DNA of 24,017 nt, taken from contig CAYIXE010000010.1 of assembly GCA_964367095.1 (NCBI GenBank), positions 1 to 24,017 on the forward strand, given 5' to 3'. Every line of letters starts with the position of its first letter. The first letter of the stretch is position 1. The notes under the pieces are model-generated. The model was not told the DNA's origin and made no database searches. It worked only from the letters and a program-made list of their open reading frames with translations. The position numbers were made by a program, and so were the translations under genes. This DNA comes from UBA927 sp964367095 (GTDB lineage: Bacteria > Patescibacteriota > Microgenomatia > UBA10105 > UBA927). Positions 7,521 through 15,637 of the stretch are shown here, one piece after another.

Positions 7521-8066
7521 ATGGAGAGAGCGACATTTGCAGGCGGATGTTTTTGGTGCACAGAAGCATTATTTAAGCGTTTAAAGGGAGTTGTGTCAGT
7601 GACTTCAGGATATACTGGCGGGACGACCAAAAATCCTCGGTATGAAGAAGTTTCTCTGGGAAGTACGGGACACGCAGAAGCAATTCTTATAGAATTTGAT
7701 CCAAAAATACTTCCGTATAAAAAGTTAGTCGAGATATTTTTTCACCTTCACGATCCAACGACCTTGAATCGACAAGGCAGTGATAGCGGCACACAGTATC
7801 GGTCAGCAATTTTTTGTCATACGCCATTCCAAAAGCGTGAAGCGCTTGGCGTTCGGGAGCTTCTGGATGATGGACATGTGTTTCGAAACCCAATAGTGAC
7901 AGAGGTAGAAATGCTTACACAATTTTATCCGGCAGAAGATATCCAAAAAGATTATTATGTGAAAAATTCATATCAGCCGTATTGTCAGTATGTTATAGAT
8001 CCTAAAGTAGCGAAGCTTTTGAAAGACTACGGCACTGAGGTGAAAGACGAATATAAGAAGAAGTAG
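7521..8066 (+). CDS. msrA: Peptide-methionine (S)-S-oxide reductase MsrA
   Basis: MsrA reduces the S-epimer of methionine sulfoxide in oxidised proteins using thioredoxin-type reductant. The signature GGCFWCTE is at residues 8-15, with catalytic Cys10. Conserved GYTGG, GHAEAI, FFHLHDPT and QYRSAI follow in the usual order, and the C-terminal PYCQYV supplies a probable resolving cysteine. At 181 aa it is the typical length. No MsrB is fused to it or lies beside it. The ATG at 7521 is only six bases after a perfect -10 box, pointing to a leaderless mRNA. It converges on typA. Confidence 0.95.
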   Translation: MERATFAGGCFWCTEALFKRLKGVVSVTSGYTGGTTKNPRYEEVSLGSTGHAEAILIEFDPKILPYKKLVEIFFHLHDPTTLNRQGSDSGTQYRSAIFCHTPFQKREALGVRELLDDGHVFRNPIVTEVEMLTQFYPAEDIQKDYYVKNSYQPYCQYVIDPKVAKLLKDYGTEVKDEYKKK

Positions 8067-8074
8067 CGGTCGCT

Positions 8075-9901
8075 TTAGTTTTTTGATTCTCGAGCGAATT
8101 TAATACGCCCTATTTTTCCCAAATGAATTTTTCGAATTCTAAGCGAGAGAGGGGTAATTTCGACAAGCTCGTCATCTTCGATGAAATCAAGAGCTTGCTC
8201 AAGACTCAGTTCCAACGGCGGATCCAGCTGTATAGCGACATCTGCATTGGCGGAGTGAATATTAGTAAGTTTTTTAATCCTGCATACATTCATATCAATA
8301 TCTTCTTGTCTGTTGTTAATGCCAATCACCATACCCTCATACACAGGCACACTTGGCCCGATTAATGCTTTGCCGCGCTCCTGCACCGTCGTCAATGCAT
8401 AGGCAGTCGATTTGCCGGTTTCGATAGAAACCAGAACACCGTTTCGGATTTTTTGTTTTTTAGGGGTGACAGGCGAATATCCAACGATACGAGTTGCAAT
8501 AATCCCTGATCCGCGAGTTTTCGTCATGATATCACCGCGAAATCCTAATAAATTTCTCGTCGAGAGTTTGTAGACCATTTTGGTAACACCGCGGTCATTG
8601 GTATGCGTGTCGAGAAGTTGTCCGTGGCGTTTGCCCATTTCTTCGGTAATGATGCCGATAAATGAACTATCAAGCTCAATAGTAAGTTCTTCGTATGGTT
8701 CTTGGGTAACACCGTCTATTTCTTTGAATATTACTTCCGGTTTTCCGACCTGGAGTTCATAGCCTTCACGACGCATAGTTTCTAAAAGAATTGCGATATG
8801 GAGTTCTCCTCGTCCCGAAACAAGAAACCCTGTTCCTGAATCGTTTGGTTCAATTTTAAGTCCTATGTTTGTCTCTATTTCCCGCGTGAGGCGGTCAGCT
8901 AATTGGGTAGGGGTGCCGTACGTACTTTCTTTCCCTGCAAATGGCGATGTATTTGGTCCGACTAATACCTTAAGCGTTGGTTCTTCAACTTCCATTTTGG
9001 GAAATCCGGTAGGATCAATGGGGTCGGCAAGTGTCTGACCTATGGCTATAGAATCATTTCCCGTGATAGCAATGATGTCTCCTGTCTCACCTCTCTCAGT
9101 AGGGATTCGTTTAAGACCTTTACTGGTAAATACCGCCTCAACTTTAAATGTTGCTCGTTTGATATTTTCATCTAGGATAAGAAGAGAGTCGCCCTTTTTC
9201 ACACTTCCCTGTGTGACGTTTCCTATAGCAAATTTTCCTTTGTGTGTATCAAAATCAAGGGTAGTAACCAGCATTTTAAAGGGTTTTGAAGGATCGCCTT
9301 TTGGCTTTGGAACATAGTGAAGCACTGCTTCAAACAGCGGCTCTAGGGTCGCAGGTTCATTATGATTGAGAGGAAGTGTGTTCCACGCCTTTTCGTCTCT
9401 CCCTATAGCATATAAAACGGGGAAATCGAGATGATCTTCATGGTGAGCCAAATGGAGAAATAAACTTTCAATTTCTCGAAGCACTTCTTTAGGTTGTGCG
9501 TCGGGTCTGTCAATTTTGTTAATAACTACGATGACGGTGAGATTGTGTTCGAGTGCTTTTTGTAATACAAAATGCGTTTGGGGCAGTGGACCCTCTGCAG
9601 CGTCTACGATAAGAAGCACTCCATCTGCCATATTAATGACCCGCTCTACCTCGCCGCTGAAATCTGCGTGTCCCGGGGTATCAATAATATTAATTTTCGT
9701 ATTTTTATAGATAACTGCAGTGTTTTTGGCAAGTATGGTGATACCCTTTTCGCGTTCAAGATCGTTGCTGTCAAGGATTGTATTTTGTTGCATTTCTGCT
9801 TCGTTTTCTCGAAAGGTATGCGTTTGCTTGAGCATGCCATCAACCAGCGTGGTTTTCCCGTGATCCACATGCGCGATAATAGCGATATTTCGTATATCCA
9901 T
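8075..9901 (-). CDS. typA: Ribosome-associated GTPase TypA/BipA
   Basis: A translational GTPase of the EF-G-like family that binds the ribosome and assists 50S assembly and stress or low-temperature growth. The G domain shows AHVDHGKTT (residues 10-18), EREKGITI (49-56), DTPGH (74-78) and NKID (128-131). SGRGELHI appears in the EF-G III-like domain, and the C-terminal domain ends RRKI/IRKIHLGKIGRIKF-like, as in TypA. At 608 aa it matches the family. The frame is open upstream to 10024, but conserved homology begins at MDIRNIAIIAHVD, so the start is placed at 9901. A promoter at 9984-10013 predicts a leader of ~76 bases, unlike the leaderless genes around it; no Shine-Dalgarno is evident. Confidence 0.95.
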   Translation of the reverse strand: MDIRNIAIIAHVDHGKTTLVDGMLKQTHTFRENEAEMQQNTILDSNDLEREKGITILAKNTAVIYKNTKINIIDTPGHADFSGEVERVINMADGVLLIVDAAEGPLPQTHFVLQKALEHNLTVIVVINKIDRPDAQPKEVLREIESLFLHLAHHEDHLDFPVLYAIGRDEKAWNTLPLNHNEPATLEPLFEAVLHYVPKPKGDPSKPFKMLVTTLDFDTHKGKFAIGNVTQGSVKKGDSLLILDENIKRATFKVEAVFTSKGLKRIPTERGETGDIIAITGNDSIAIGQTLADPIDPTGFPKMEVEEPTLKVLVGPNTSPFAGKESTYGTPTQLADRLTREIETNIGLKIEPNDSGTGFLVSGRGELHIAILLETMRREGYELQVGKPEVIFKEIDGVTQEPYEELTIELDSSFIGIITEEMGKRHGQLLDTHTNDRGVTKMVYKLSTRNLLGFRGDIMTKTRGSGIIATRIVGYSPVTPKKQKIRNGVLVSIETGKSTAYALTTVQERGKALIGPSVPVYEGMVIGINNRQEDIDMNVCRIKKLTNIHSANADVAIQLDPPLELSLEQALDFIEDDELVEITPLSLRIRKIHLGKIGRIKFARESKN

Positions 9902-9983
9902 AAGAATGTTTGAATGGTAACGGGCAGCGAAGGCAAAAGAGAAGGAGTAATCTTTACCAGACGACGCGTGTAACCTGTTTACA

Positions 9984-10013
9984 AGTATAGCAGATTTCAA
10001 GCCATTTGGACAA
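9984..10013 (-). promoter_or_regulatory. Promoter of typA
   Basis: On the minus strand TTGTCC (10013-10008) and TATACT (9989-9984) are 18 bases apart, and a TGC precedes the -10 (extended -10). Transcription would start near 9977. The promoter lies inside the apparent N-terminal extension of the open frame, supporting the start at 9901. Confidence 0.55.
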
Positions 10014-10039
10014 GTTACGGACACCTTAATGCAATTGAG

Positions 10040-10068
10040 TTGTAATTATAGAAGCTATGTTGTATAGT
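10040..10068 (+). promoter_or_regulatory. Promoter of the ZIP transporter gene (leaderless)
   Basis: TTGTAA (10040-10045) and TATAGT (10063-10068) are separated by 17 bases. Eight bases separate the -10 from the ATG at 10077, so the transcript should start at or just before the start codon. Confidence 0.5.
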
Positions 10069-10076
10069 TTTTCTGT

Positions 10077-10829
10077 ATGATGACTAGCTTACTTTTGTAC
10101 AGTGTCATTGGCGGAGCAGCATCTCTTATTGGCGGATTGTTGTTATTATGGAAGCCCAGCATTACCAAGGCGTACATGACGCCTCTTTTAGGATTTGGTG
10201 CTGGTGCTTTTTTGGCCGCTGCCTTCATAGATATTATTCCGGAGGCCATTTCGTTAGCAGATACGCCGCAAAACGTTATGGTTTTTGTTCTTTGCGGATT
10301 CTTAGGGTTTTTTATCCTCGAGCGATTTCTCATGCGGTCATTTCATATGCATAAAGGGAAAGCTACCCACTCAGAACACACAGAAATCTTGCCGTATCTT
10401 TTGGTGTTGGGTGATAGTTTTCATAATTTTCTGGACGGAATCCTTATAGGATTTGCTTCTCTTGTAAATCCTGTGACAGGGCTCTCTACAGCAATTGCGG
10501 TTGCCTCTCACGAATTGCCGCAGGAGATGGCAGACTTTTCTATTATGATACGGCAAGGGTGGAGTAAAAAAGTGGTTTTGGGGGTAAATATCGCGCAGTC
10601 GCTTTTAACCATTCCCGGAGTGTTTATCGGATACTTTATGGGTTCTACAGTAGGCTCATATGTAGCGCCTCTTCTTGGTATTACTGCTGGTATGTTTATT
10701 TATATTGCGGCTACCGATATATTACCCGAATTGCATCATAACTCCAGTCATACGCATTTTTTTCGCGTTGTCGTTCCAACGCTTGTTGGAGTGATTTTCG
10801 TTTCGTATTTTTCATTTCTTGAACGTTAA
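10077..10829 (+). CDS. ZIP family divalent metal transporter
   Basis: A cytoplasmic-membrane importer of Zn2+ and related divalent cations. At 250 aa it shows about eight hydrophobic segments. The TM4 signature FHNFLDG (His116, Asn117, Asp120) and the TM5 signature HELPQE (His145, Glu146, Glu150) form the binuclear metal site of bacterial ZIPs. The loop between TM3 and TM4 contains five histidines within residues 90-101 and may bind metal. ATG 10077 and ATG 10080 are adjacent alternatives; only eight bases separate a -10 box from the first. It diverges from typA and is followed 49 bases later by the NUDIX-like gene, which has its own -10. The exact metal cannot be told from sequence. Confidence 0.92.
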   Translation: MMTSLLLYSVIGGAASLIGGLLLLWKPSITKAYMTPLLGFGAGAFLAAAFIDIIPEAISLADTPQNVMVFVLCGFLGFFILERFLMRSFHMHKGKATHSEHTEILPYLLVLGDSFHNFLDGILIGFASLVNPVTGLSTAIAVASHELPQEMADFSIMIRQGWSKKVVLGVNIAQSLLTIPGVFIGYFMGSTVGSYVAPLLGITAGMFIYIAATDILPELHHNSSHTHFFRVVVPTLVGVIFVSYFSFLER

Positions 10830-10861
10830 TTTTATTCGAAGCAGACATTACAGTCTAAATC

Positions 10862-10870
10862 TGCTAGAAT
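10862..10870 (+). promoter_or_regulatory. Extended -10 promoter of the NUDIX-like gene (leaderless)
   Basis: TGCTAGAAT is an extended -10 with hexamer TAGAAT at 10865-10870. Eight bases separate it from the ATG at 10879. No good -35 is visible at the expected position. Confidence 0.45.
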
Positions 10871-10878
10871 AGAACGTA

Positions 10879-11331
10879 ATGCATAAGCTTTTTTATGCAA
10901 GCGGATTTCTGTATCATTCTCCCACTGAACAAATTCTCTTGCGACAAATGAGTTCTTTAAAAACTCCATCGCCGACATGGCACATGGTTGGTGGCATAGC
11001 TTTAAAGGACGAAGAACCTCTCAAAACATTTGAGCGTTGTATACACGATTTAATCGATGCAAAGCTAAATTCCAAGCGCATTTTTGCCGTCTACGATTAT
11101 TTTCATAATGCACATAGCACGATGCATTATGTATTTTATGCGGAGGTCAAAAAACTGTTCGCCCTTGCCCATGATGACAAAAGGGGATTAGCATGGGTTA
11201 CATTTAAACAAACGACAAAGCTTCCTTTTGATGCACAAACAAGGCAGGATGTGATTATCGCGGAACGGGTGATTAAAGCACAAGCAAGAAGCGACGCGCC
11301 TCCTGAGCCAGAAGTTATCCATCATCGGTAA
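10879..11331 (+). CDS. NUDIX-fold-like protein with degenerate catalytic box
   Basis: A 150-aa protein. The N-terminal strand pattern and the stretch TWHMVGGIALKDEEPLKTFE followed by RCIHDL resemble the NUDIX box G-x5-E-x7-R-E-U-x-E-E-x-G. Gly, the first Glu and Arg are kept, but the next residues, which should be the metal-binding glutamates, are Cys, Asp and Leu. It therefore probably cannot hydrolyse nucleoside diphosphates in the usual way. Residues 90-135 (FNAHSTMHYVFYAEV-like, then a short helix) are consistent with a NUDIX core. It could be a ligand-binding NUDIX relative. The gene converges on the RNase gene nine bases away. Confidence 0.55.
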   Translation: MHKLFYASGFLYHSPTEQILLRQMSSLKTPSPTWHMVGGIALKDEEPLKTFERCIHDLIDAKLNSKRIFAVYDYFHNAHSTMHYVFYAEVKKLFALAHDDKRGLAWVTFKQTTKLPFDAQTRQDVIIAERVIKAQARSDAPPEPEVIHHR

Positions 11332-11342
11332 CGCTCTTTTTT
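11314..11342 (+). terminator. Possible intrinsic terminator of the NUDIX-like gene
   Basis: GTTATC (11314-11319) can pair with GGTAAC (11327-11332), allowing one G-U pair, around a seven-base loop. Four bases later comes a run of six T (11337-11342). The stop codon lies in the stem. The stem is short, so the call is tentative. Confidence 0.35.
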
Positions 11343-12690
11343 AGATAGCAATTTCACCGTGTAAAAGGGGTAATACTATATCCGATATCCCCAAATCTTT
11401 AGAAATTTTTTGTGCGAGTGCGGCGCGCGGAATGTCGTCCCCATGTGTGAGAAATATTTTTTTCACATTTTTGATATTTTTAAGCCATCGCAAAAGTTTT
11501 GTTTGATCGGCGTGAGAACTCATATTTTCGATGTTATTTATCGTTCCATGTACAGGTACAGAAACTCGTCCAATGCGTACTTTTTTGTTTCCATTAAGAA
11601 GCATTCGTCCAAGTGTTCCTTCGCCTTGCCATCCAACGATTAAAAGTCGTGTGGATGGTATAGGGAGAAATCTTCCTGCATGTCCTAAGATTCTACCACC
11701 CGTCATCATGCCGCTTCCTGCGATGATTACCTCCGGACCTTTGTTGTTTATTATGGCAGAGCTTTCAGACACGTGGTCTATGATGGTGAGTCCTTCAAAT
11801 TGAAACGGATGTCCCTTTTTTCGGTCAGTTTGAATATGGGCATTACATACGAGTAAATTTTGTGAATAAATCTCGGTCGCAGTTTTTGCCATGGGGCTAT
11901 CAAGATAAACAGGTGTGATTGGTGAAACTTTACCTTCCTTTTTAAGGTGCATAATAATATGCAGTAACTCCTGGGTGCGCTCCAGCGCAAATGCCGGGAT
12001 TAAAAGTGTGCCCCCTGACTGTTCTATAAGATTAATTTCTTTTTGAATGGCGACGGATGGGTCAGAATCCGGGTGTGTTCGATCGCCATACGTTGACTCC
12101 ATAACCATCGCGTCAGCTGATTCTATCAGCTCAGTTTCCATAAGAAGTGGTTCAGGTGAATTTCCAAGGTCGCCGCTAAATATTATTTTTTTCATGGAAG
12201 AATTTGGGTTTGCGTCGATTATTTCAAGACTTGCGGATCCCAATATGTGTCCAGCATCGCGCATAGTTATAGTAAAGTCTCCTATGCGAAACGGGGTACG
12301 ATACGGGACAGTCGCAAATTGCTTTACTGTTTGTTCGACAAGTTCTTTATCAAACAAAAATTTACGATCGTCTTCTTTTGCAATTTTTGCAGTGTCAAAA
12401 AGAGATAGCTCTGTAAGATCGCGCGTTTGTGCAGTCATATAAATTTTTTTCTTAAAACGCTTAGGAAGAAGTATTGGGAGTCTGCCGCAGTGATCAAGAT
12501 GCGCATGGGTCAGCACGACGCCTGAAAGAGCCGAGCAATCAACATCAAACGGTTCGAAATTTAGCTTATCAATATCATGTGGCCCCTGAAACATCCCAAG
12601 GTCGATAAGTATCGATTGTCCGGATCCAGACGTGAGAAGGTATGAGGACCCCGTGACCATGCCGGCTGCACCCAAGAATTTTATTTTCAT
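11341..12690 (-). CDS. Metallo-beta-lactamase/beta-CASP ribonuclease
   Basis: A 449-aa protein of the CPSF73-like/RNase beta-CASP class, expected to cut RNA endo- or exonucleolytically with two zinc ions. Motif 2 HAHLDHCG begins at residue 62. Motif 3 is GHILGSASLE, motif 4 is FSGDLG, and the beta-CASP part carries ESTYGDR, a conserved IPAFALERTQE, and MSSHADQ with THGD near the end. There is no KH domain and no RNase J C-terminal domain. The frame is open to 12714, but MKIKFLGAAGMVTGS at 12690 is the natural start and leaves a five-base gap to the SET gene. It is last in the copper operon by position and strand. Confidence 0.9.
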   Translation of the reverse strand: MKIKFLGAAGMVTGSSYLLTSGSGQSILIDLGMFQGPHDIDKLNFEPFDVDCSALSGVVLTHAHLDHCGRLPILLPKRFKKKIYMTAQTRDLTELSLFDTAKIAKEDDRKFLFDKELVEQTVKQFATVPYRTPFRIGDFTITMRDAGHILGSASLEIIDANPNSSMKKIIFSGDLGNSPEPLLMETELIESADAMVMESTYGDRTHPDSDPSVAIQKEINLIEQSGGTLLIPAFALERTQELLHIIMHLKKEGKVSPITPVYLDSPMAKTATEIYSQNLLVCNAHIQTDRKKGHPFQFEGLTIIDHVSESSAIINNKGPEVIIAGSGMMTGGRILGHAGRFLPIPSTRLLIVGWQGEGTLGRMLLNGNKKVRIGRVSVPVHGTINNIENMSSHADQTKLLRWLKNIKNVKKIFLTHGDDIPRAALAQKISKDLGISDIVLPLLHGEIAI

Positions 12691-12695
12691 ATATG

Positions 12696-13082
12696 TTAAA
12701 GCGCCCCTTCCCAAAGAGGCGTGTCATCTGCAGGGTCGCCGTTATAGTTGACGGTTATTTCTGTATTTTTACGGATGGTGGTGATGGCAGTAATTCTGAC
12801 AACTTCCTGTTTGAAGTCTTGATTAAACTCGGCATTACTCTCGAATGAATGATTATAGAGAGACCCAAGTCCCAACGCGATAGCGCCCTTTTTATAATCC
12901 ATGCCCCATTCGAAATAATAATTGGCTAATTCTGTTTTATCGATGTGGGGAATTGAACGTTTCGAAAGTAATATCACAGGGCATTCTTCAATCAGCTCTC
13001 CTTTGTTATACCTTTTCTTTGCAAAGACACCTCGCCCCGCGGCTGGAATGTTTGATCGGTTTACAGAAAGATGGTTTGGCAT
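12696..13082 (-). CDS. SET-domain protein (putative protein-lysine methyltransferase)
   Basis: A compact 128-aa single-domain SET protein. The SAM-binding GRGVFA starts at residue 16, the NHS motif lies at 77-79 (GLGSLYNHSFESNAE), and the catalytic-region Tyr sits in EITVNYNG near residue 113. These are in the normal SET order. No pre-SET or post-SET cysteine cluster is present, as is usual for small bacterial SET proteins. Substrates of this group are unknown. The gene starts seven bases after the copA stop and ends five bases before the RNase start, so it is probably co-transcribed with both. Confidence 0.85.
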   Translation of the reverse strand: MPNHLSVNRSNIPAAGRGVFAKKRYNKGELIEECPVILLSKRSIPHIDKTELANYYFEWGMDYKKGAIALGLGSLYNHSFESNAEFNQDFKQEVVRITAITTIRKNTEITVNYNGDPADDTPLWEGAL

Positions 13083-13089
13083 ATCGTGA

Positions 13090-15393
13090 TTATATTTTTT
13101 TCGTTTTTAATCGCAATGAATTGGTGACCACTGATACACTTGAGAGTCCCATCGCAGCACCTGCGATAGCGGGATTTAATAATATTCCTGAGAACGGATA
13201 CAAGGCGCCTGCCGCGACGGGAATGCCGATAATATTGTAAATAAATGCCCAGAAAAGATTTTGTTTGATAATACTCATGGTTGATCGGGCTAAGTTGATC
13301 GCTTTGGGAAGTTTTGCGATATGTCCTGCAAGAAGCGTAATACCAGCTGATTCTATCGCTACATCAGCCCCCGTTCCCATAGCTACCCCTACGTCTGCCG
13401 TCGCCAATGCCGGTGCATCATTAATGCCGTCTCCTACCATAGCCACTTTGTAGCCTTCTTTTTGAAGTTTTATTATTTCGTCGGCTTTATCTTTGGGAAG
13501 TACTTCTGCAATAACGCGATCAATACCGATTTGATTGGCGATATATTGTGCGGTTTTTTTATTGTCGCCCGTGAGCATAGCGACCTTGATGCCAAGCGCG
13601 TGAAGGTTTTTAACTGTTTCTACCGCGTCGTCTTTTATCGTATCAGCGATACCGATATAGCCTATGATATGTTTTTGGGTCATAAAGATAATTGGCGTTT
13701 TGCCTTGTTTACCCAGTGTTTGGATACTCTGCTCATCAATGTGTATCTGTAAATCTTTTGCAAGCTTCACGTTGCCCGCATAATACTCTGTCCCGTCTAT
13801 AGAACCCTTAAGACCCTTGCCTTCAATGGCTTCAAAGTTTGTTACTTTATAAAGATGTAGTTTTTTTTCTTTTGCCTTTGTGACCATGGCAAGCGCTAAT
13901 GGATGTTCAGAATGGCTTTCTAATGAGGAGAGTAGTTGAAGCATTTCGTTTTCTGAATGCTGGCTTACTGTTTTTATATCAGTTACCTCCGGAGCTCCCT
14001 TGGTAAGCGTGCCGGTTTTATCCATAACGATGAAGTTGACGCCGTTAAATTTTTCTAAACTTTCAGCGTTTTTTATAAGTATTCCGTTTTGTGCTGCTTT
14101 GCCAACGCCGACAATGATAGCTGTAGGGGTCGCAAGTCCCATCGCACAGGGACACGCGATGACCAAAATACCGACGAAACTTACAATTCCGAGTGTAAAT
14201 GCCTGTGAAAAAGGCATAAACTGCGGGCCTATCAGAATCCAAGTTATAAATGTAAGCACTGATAAGACAAGAACAACTGGCACGAAAATTGCGGAAACTT
14301 GATCAACCATTTTCTCAATCGGTGCTTTGGAGCCTTGCGCTTCTTCAACCATCTTGATGATTTGCGAAAGCATCGTGTCGTCACCAATTTTTGTGACCCG
14401 AACTTTAAGAGACCCTTGCTTGTTTATGGTGGCGCCGATGACAGCATCGTTTTCGTGTTTATCGACAGGAATAGACTCACCGGTGATCATGGATTCGTCG
14501 ATAGAGGATTTGCCCTCAACGATAATTCCATCAAGAGGTATTTTTTGTCCTGGTTTAATGATGACTATATCGTCAACTATAACTTGATCAATAGGAATTT
14601 CTATCTCTTTTCCATCACGAAGTACGAGTGCGTTTTTGACTTGCAGCCCCATGAGTTTTTCGATGGCTTCACCTGTTTTTAATTTGGAGCGTGCTTCTAA
14701 AAATTTGCCGAGCGTAATAAAACCAATCACAACGATTGTGACATCATAGTAATTTTGTTGGGTATTTATAAAAGGTGCTAACATTTCTTCAAAAGCGGTA
14801 ATGATAAAGCTATAGAGAAACGCGACCGACGTGCCAATTCCCACCAAAGTATCCATGCTGGCTACTTTATATTTGATAAATCGAACAATCCCTTGTAAAT
14901 ACGGAATACCGATCACAAAGAGAGCGTATGTCGCAAAAATAGGCAAGAGATGATGGAAAAATTCCATAAGGGTTTCCGGCATCTTTTGCCATAGGCCAAA
15001 TGTTTCCGCACCTATTTCCCATACCATGACGAAAATACTTACCATTACCATGGGGAGCACTATCTGGACATGTGTTTTAAGCTTGGCAAGTTCTTTTAAT
15101 TTATATTCTTTTATGGATGCGTCGGATGACAATGGTGTCATCATATCGTGATTCTGATGGAGAGAGTGGTCCATGGGTTTTGTAGCATCAGTAAGTGTGT
15201 AGCCAAGTTTCTCGATTTGGTTATTCATGTCAGAAATGGTAATCTTTTTGGGGTCAAAGGAAATTTGTGCTTTTTCCGTAGCGTAATTGACAGCACATGT
15301 TTCTACTCCTTCTAGTTTTTCTAATTTTCGCGTAATGACCGATGCACAAGAAGCGCAGTGCATTCCTTTGACCGGTAATAATTTATTTTCCAT
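13090..15393 (-). CDS. copA: Copper-exporting P1B-type ATPase CopA
   Basis: A 767-aa heavy-metal P-type ATPase that pumps Cu(I) out of the cytoplasm. One N-terminal HMA domain carries GMHCASC (Cys13, Cys16). A short His/Met-rich linker (MDHSLHQNHDMM, about 74-85) follows. The core contains TGES (about 304), the transport CPC motif (about 414), DKTGT with the phosphorylated Asp (about 458), SEHP (about 499) and GDGIND (about 655). The last helices carry NLFWAFIYN and MGLSSVSV, the Tyr-Asn and Met-Ser-Ser pattern of the Cu+ subgroup P1B-1. It follows the CopZ-like gene by 21 bases. Confidence 0.96.
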   Translation of the reverse strand: MENKLLPVKGMHCASCASVITRKLEKLEGVETCAVNYATEKAQISFDPKKITISDMNNQIEKLGYTLTDATKPMDHSLHQNHDMMTPLSSDASIKEYKLKELAKLKTHVQIVLPMVMVSIFVMVWEIGAETFGLWQKMPETLMEFFHHLLPIFATYALFVIGIPYLQGIVRFIKYKVASMDTLVGIGTSVAFLYSFIITAFEEMLAPFINTQQNYYDVTIVVIGFITLGKFLEARSKLKTGEAIEKLMGLQVKNALVLRDGKEIEIPIDQVIVDDIVIIKPGQKIPLDGIIVEGKSSIDESMITGESIPVDKHENDAVIGATINKQGSLKVRVTKIGDDTMLSQIIKMVEEAQGSKAPIEKMVDQVSAIFVPVVLVLSVLTFITWILIGPQFMPFSQAFTLGIVSFVGILVIACPCAMGLATPTAIIVGVGKAAQNGILIKNAESLEKFNGVNFIVMDKTGTLTKGAPEVTDIKTVSQHSENEMLQLLSSLESHSEHPLALAMVTKAKEKKLHLYKVTNFEAIEGKGLKGSIDGTEYYAGNVKLAKDLQIHIDEQSIQTLGKQGKTPIIFMTQKHIIGYIGIADTIKDDAVETVKNLHALGIKVAMLTGDNKKTAQYIANQIGIDRVIAEVLPKDKADEIIKLQKEGYKVAMVGDGINDAPALATADVGVAMGTGADVAIESAGITLLAGHIAKLPKAINLARSTMSIIKQNLFWAFIYNIIGIPVAAGALYPFSGILLNPAIAGAAMGLSSVSVVTNSLRLKTKKI

Positions 15394-15414
15394 ATATGTA
15401 TTTTTTAGCCTGTA

Positions 15415-15636
15415 TTATTTTTGAACTATTGCTGTGTAGCCGAGTTTGCAGATGCATTCAATGAGTTGTTTGGGTGTAACCTTGTCAGGATAAAATGTTA
15501 CCACGGATTTTTGACGAGCATAATCAGTATTTACTGAAGTTACGCCATCTCTATCTTCAAGGTCAAAATCTATATTTATAGCACAGCTGGTGCAGTGCAT
15601 CCCCGTGATTTCCAGTGTTATCGTTGTGGGTTTCAT
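15415..15636 (-). CDS. copZ: CopZ-like copper chaperone (HMA domain)
   Basis: A 73-aa single heavy-metal-associated domain. MHCTSC places the Cu(I)-binding cysteines at 15 and 18, and the sequence keeps the ferredoxin-like pattern through to LGYTAIV. It probably hands Cu(I) to CopA, whose own HMA has the same motif. The open frame extends to 15690, but that extension overlaps the preceding gene. ATG 15636, one base after that gene's stop (15638), is the sensible start. The extra cysteine in IECICKLGY is not typical of CopZ. Confidence 0.88.
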   Translation of the reverse strand: MKPTTITLEITGMHCTSCAINIDFDLEDRDGVTSVNTDYARQKSVVTFYPDKVTPKQLIECICKLGYTAIVQK

Positions 15637-15637
15637 A

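Noticed and set aside
8064..8084. Possible terminator between msrA and typA (AGCG-GT-CGCT then six T)
   Set aside because: The loop would be only two bases and the stem four pairs, too weak to call.
9902..10024. 41-residue N-terminal extension of TypA
   Set aside because: The family starts at MDIRNIAIIAHVD, and the extension covers a good promoter (9984-10013).
12047..12442. 131-codon open frame opposite the beta-CASP RNase gene
   Set aside because: It is antisense to a strongly conserved gene and its product is a serine-rich shadow without any motif.
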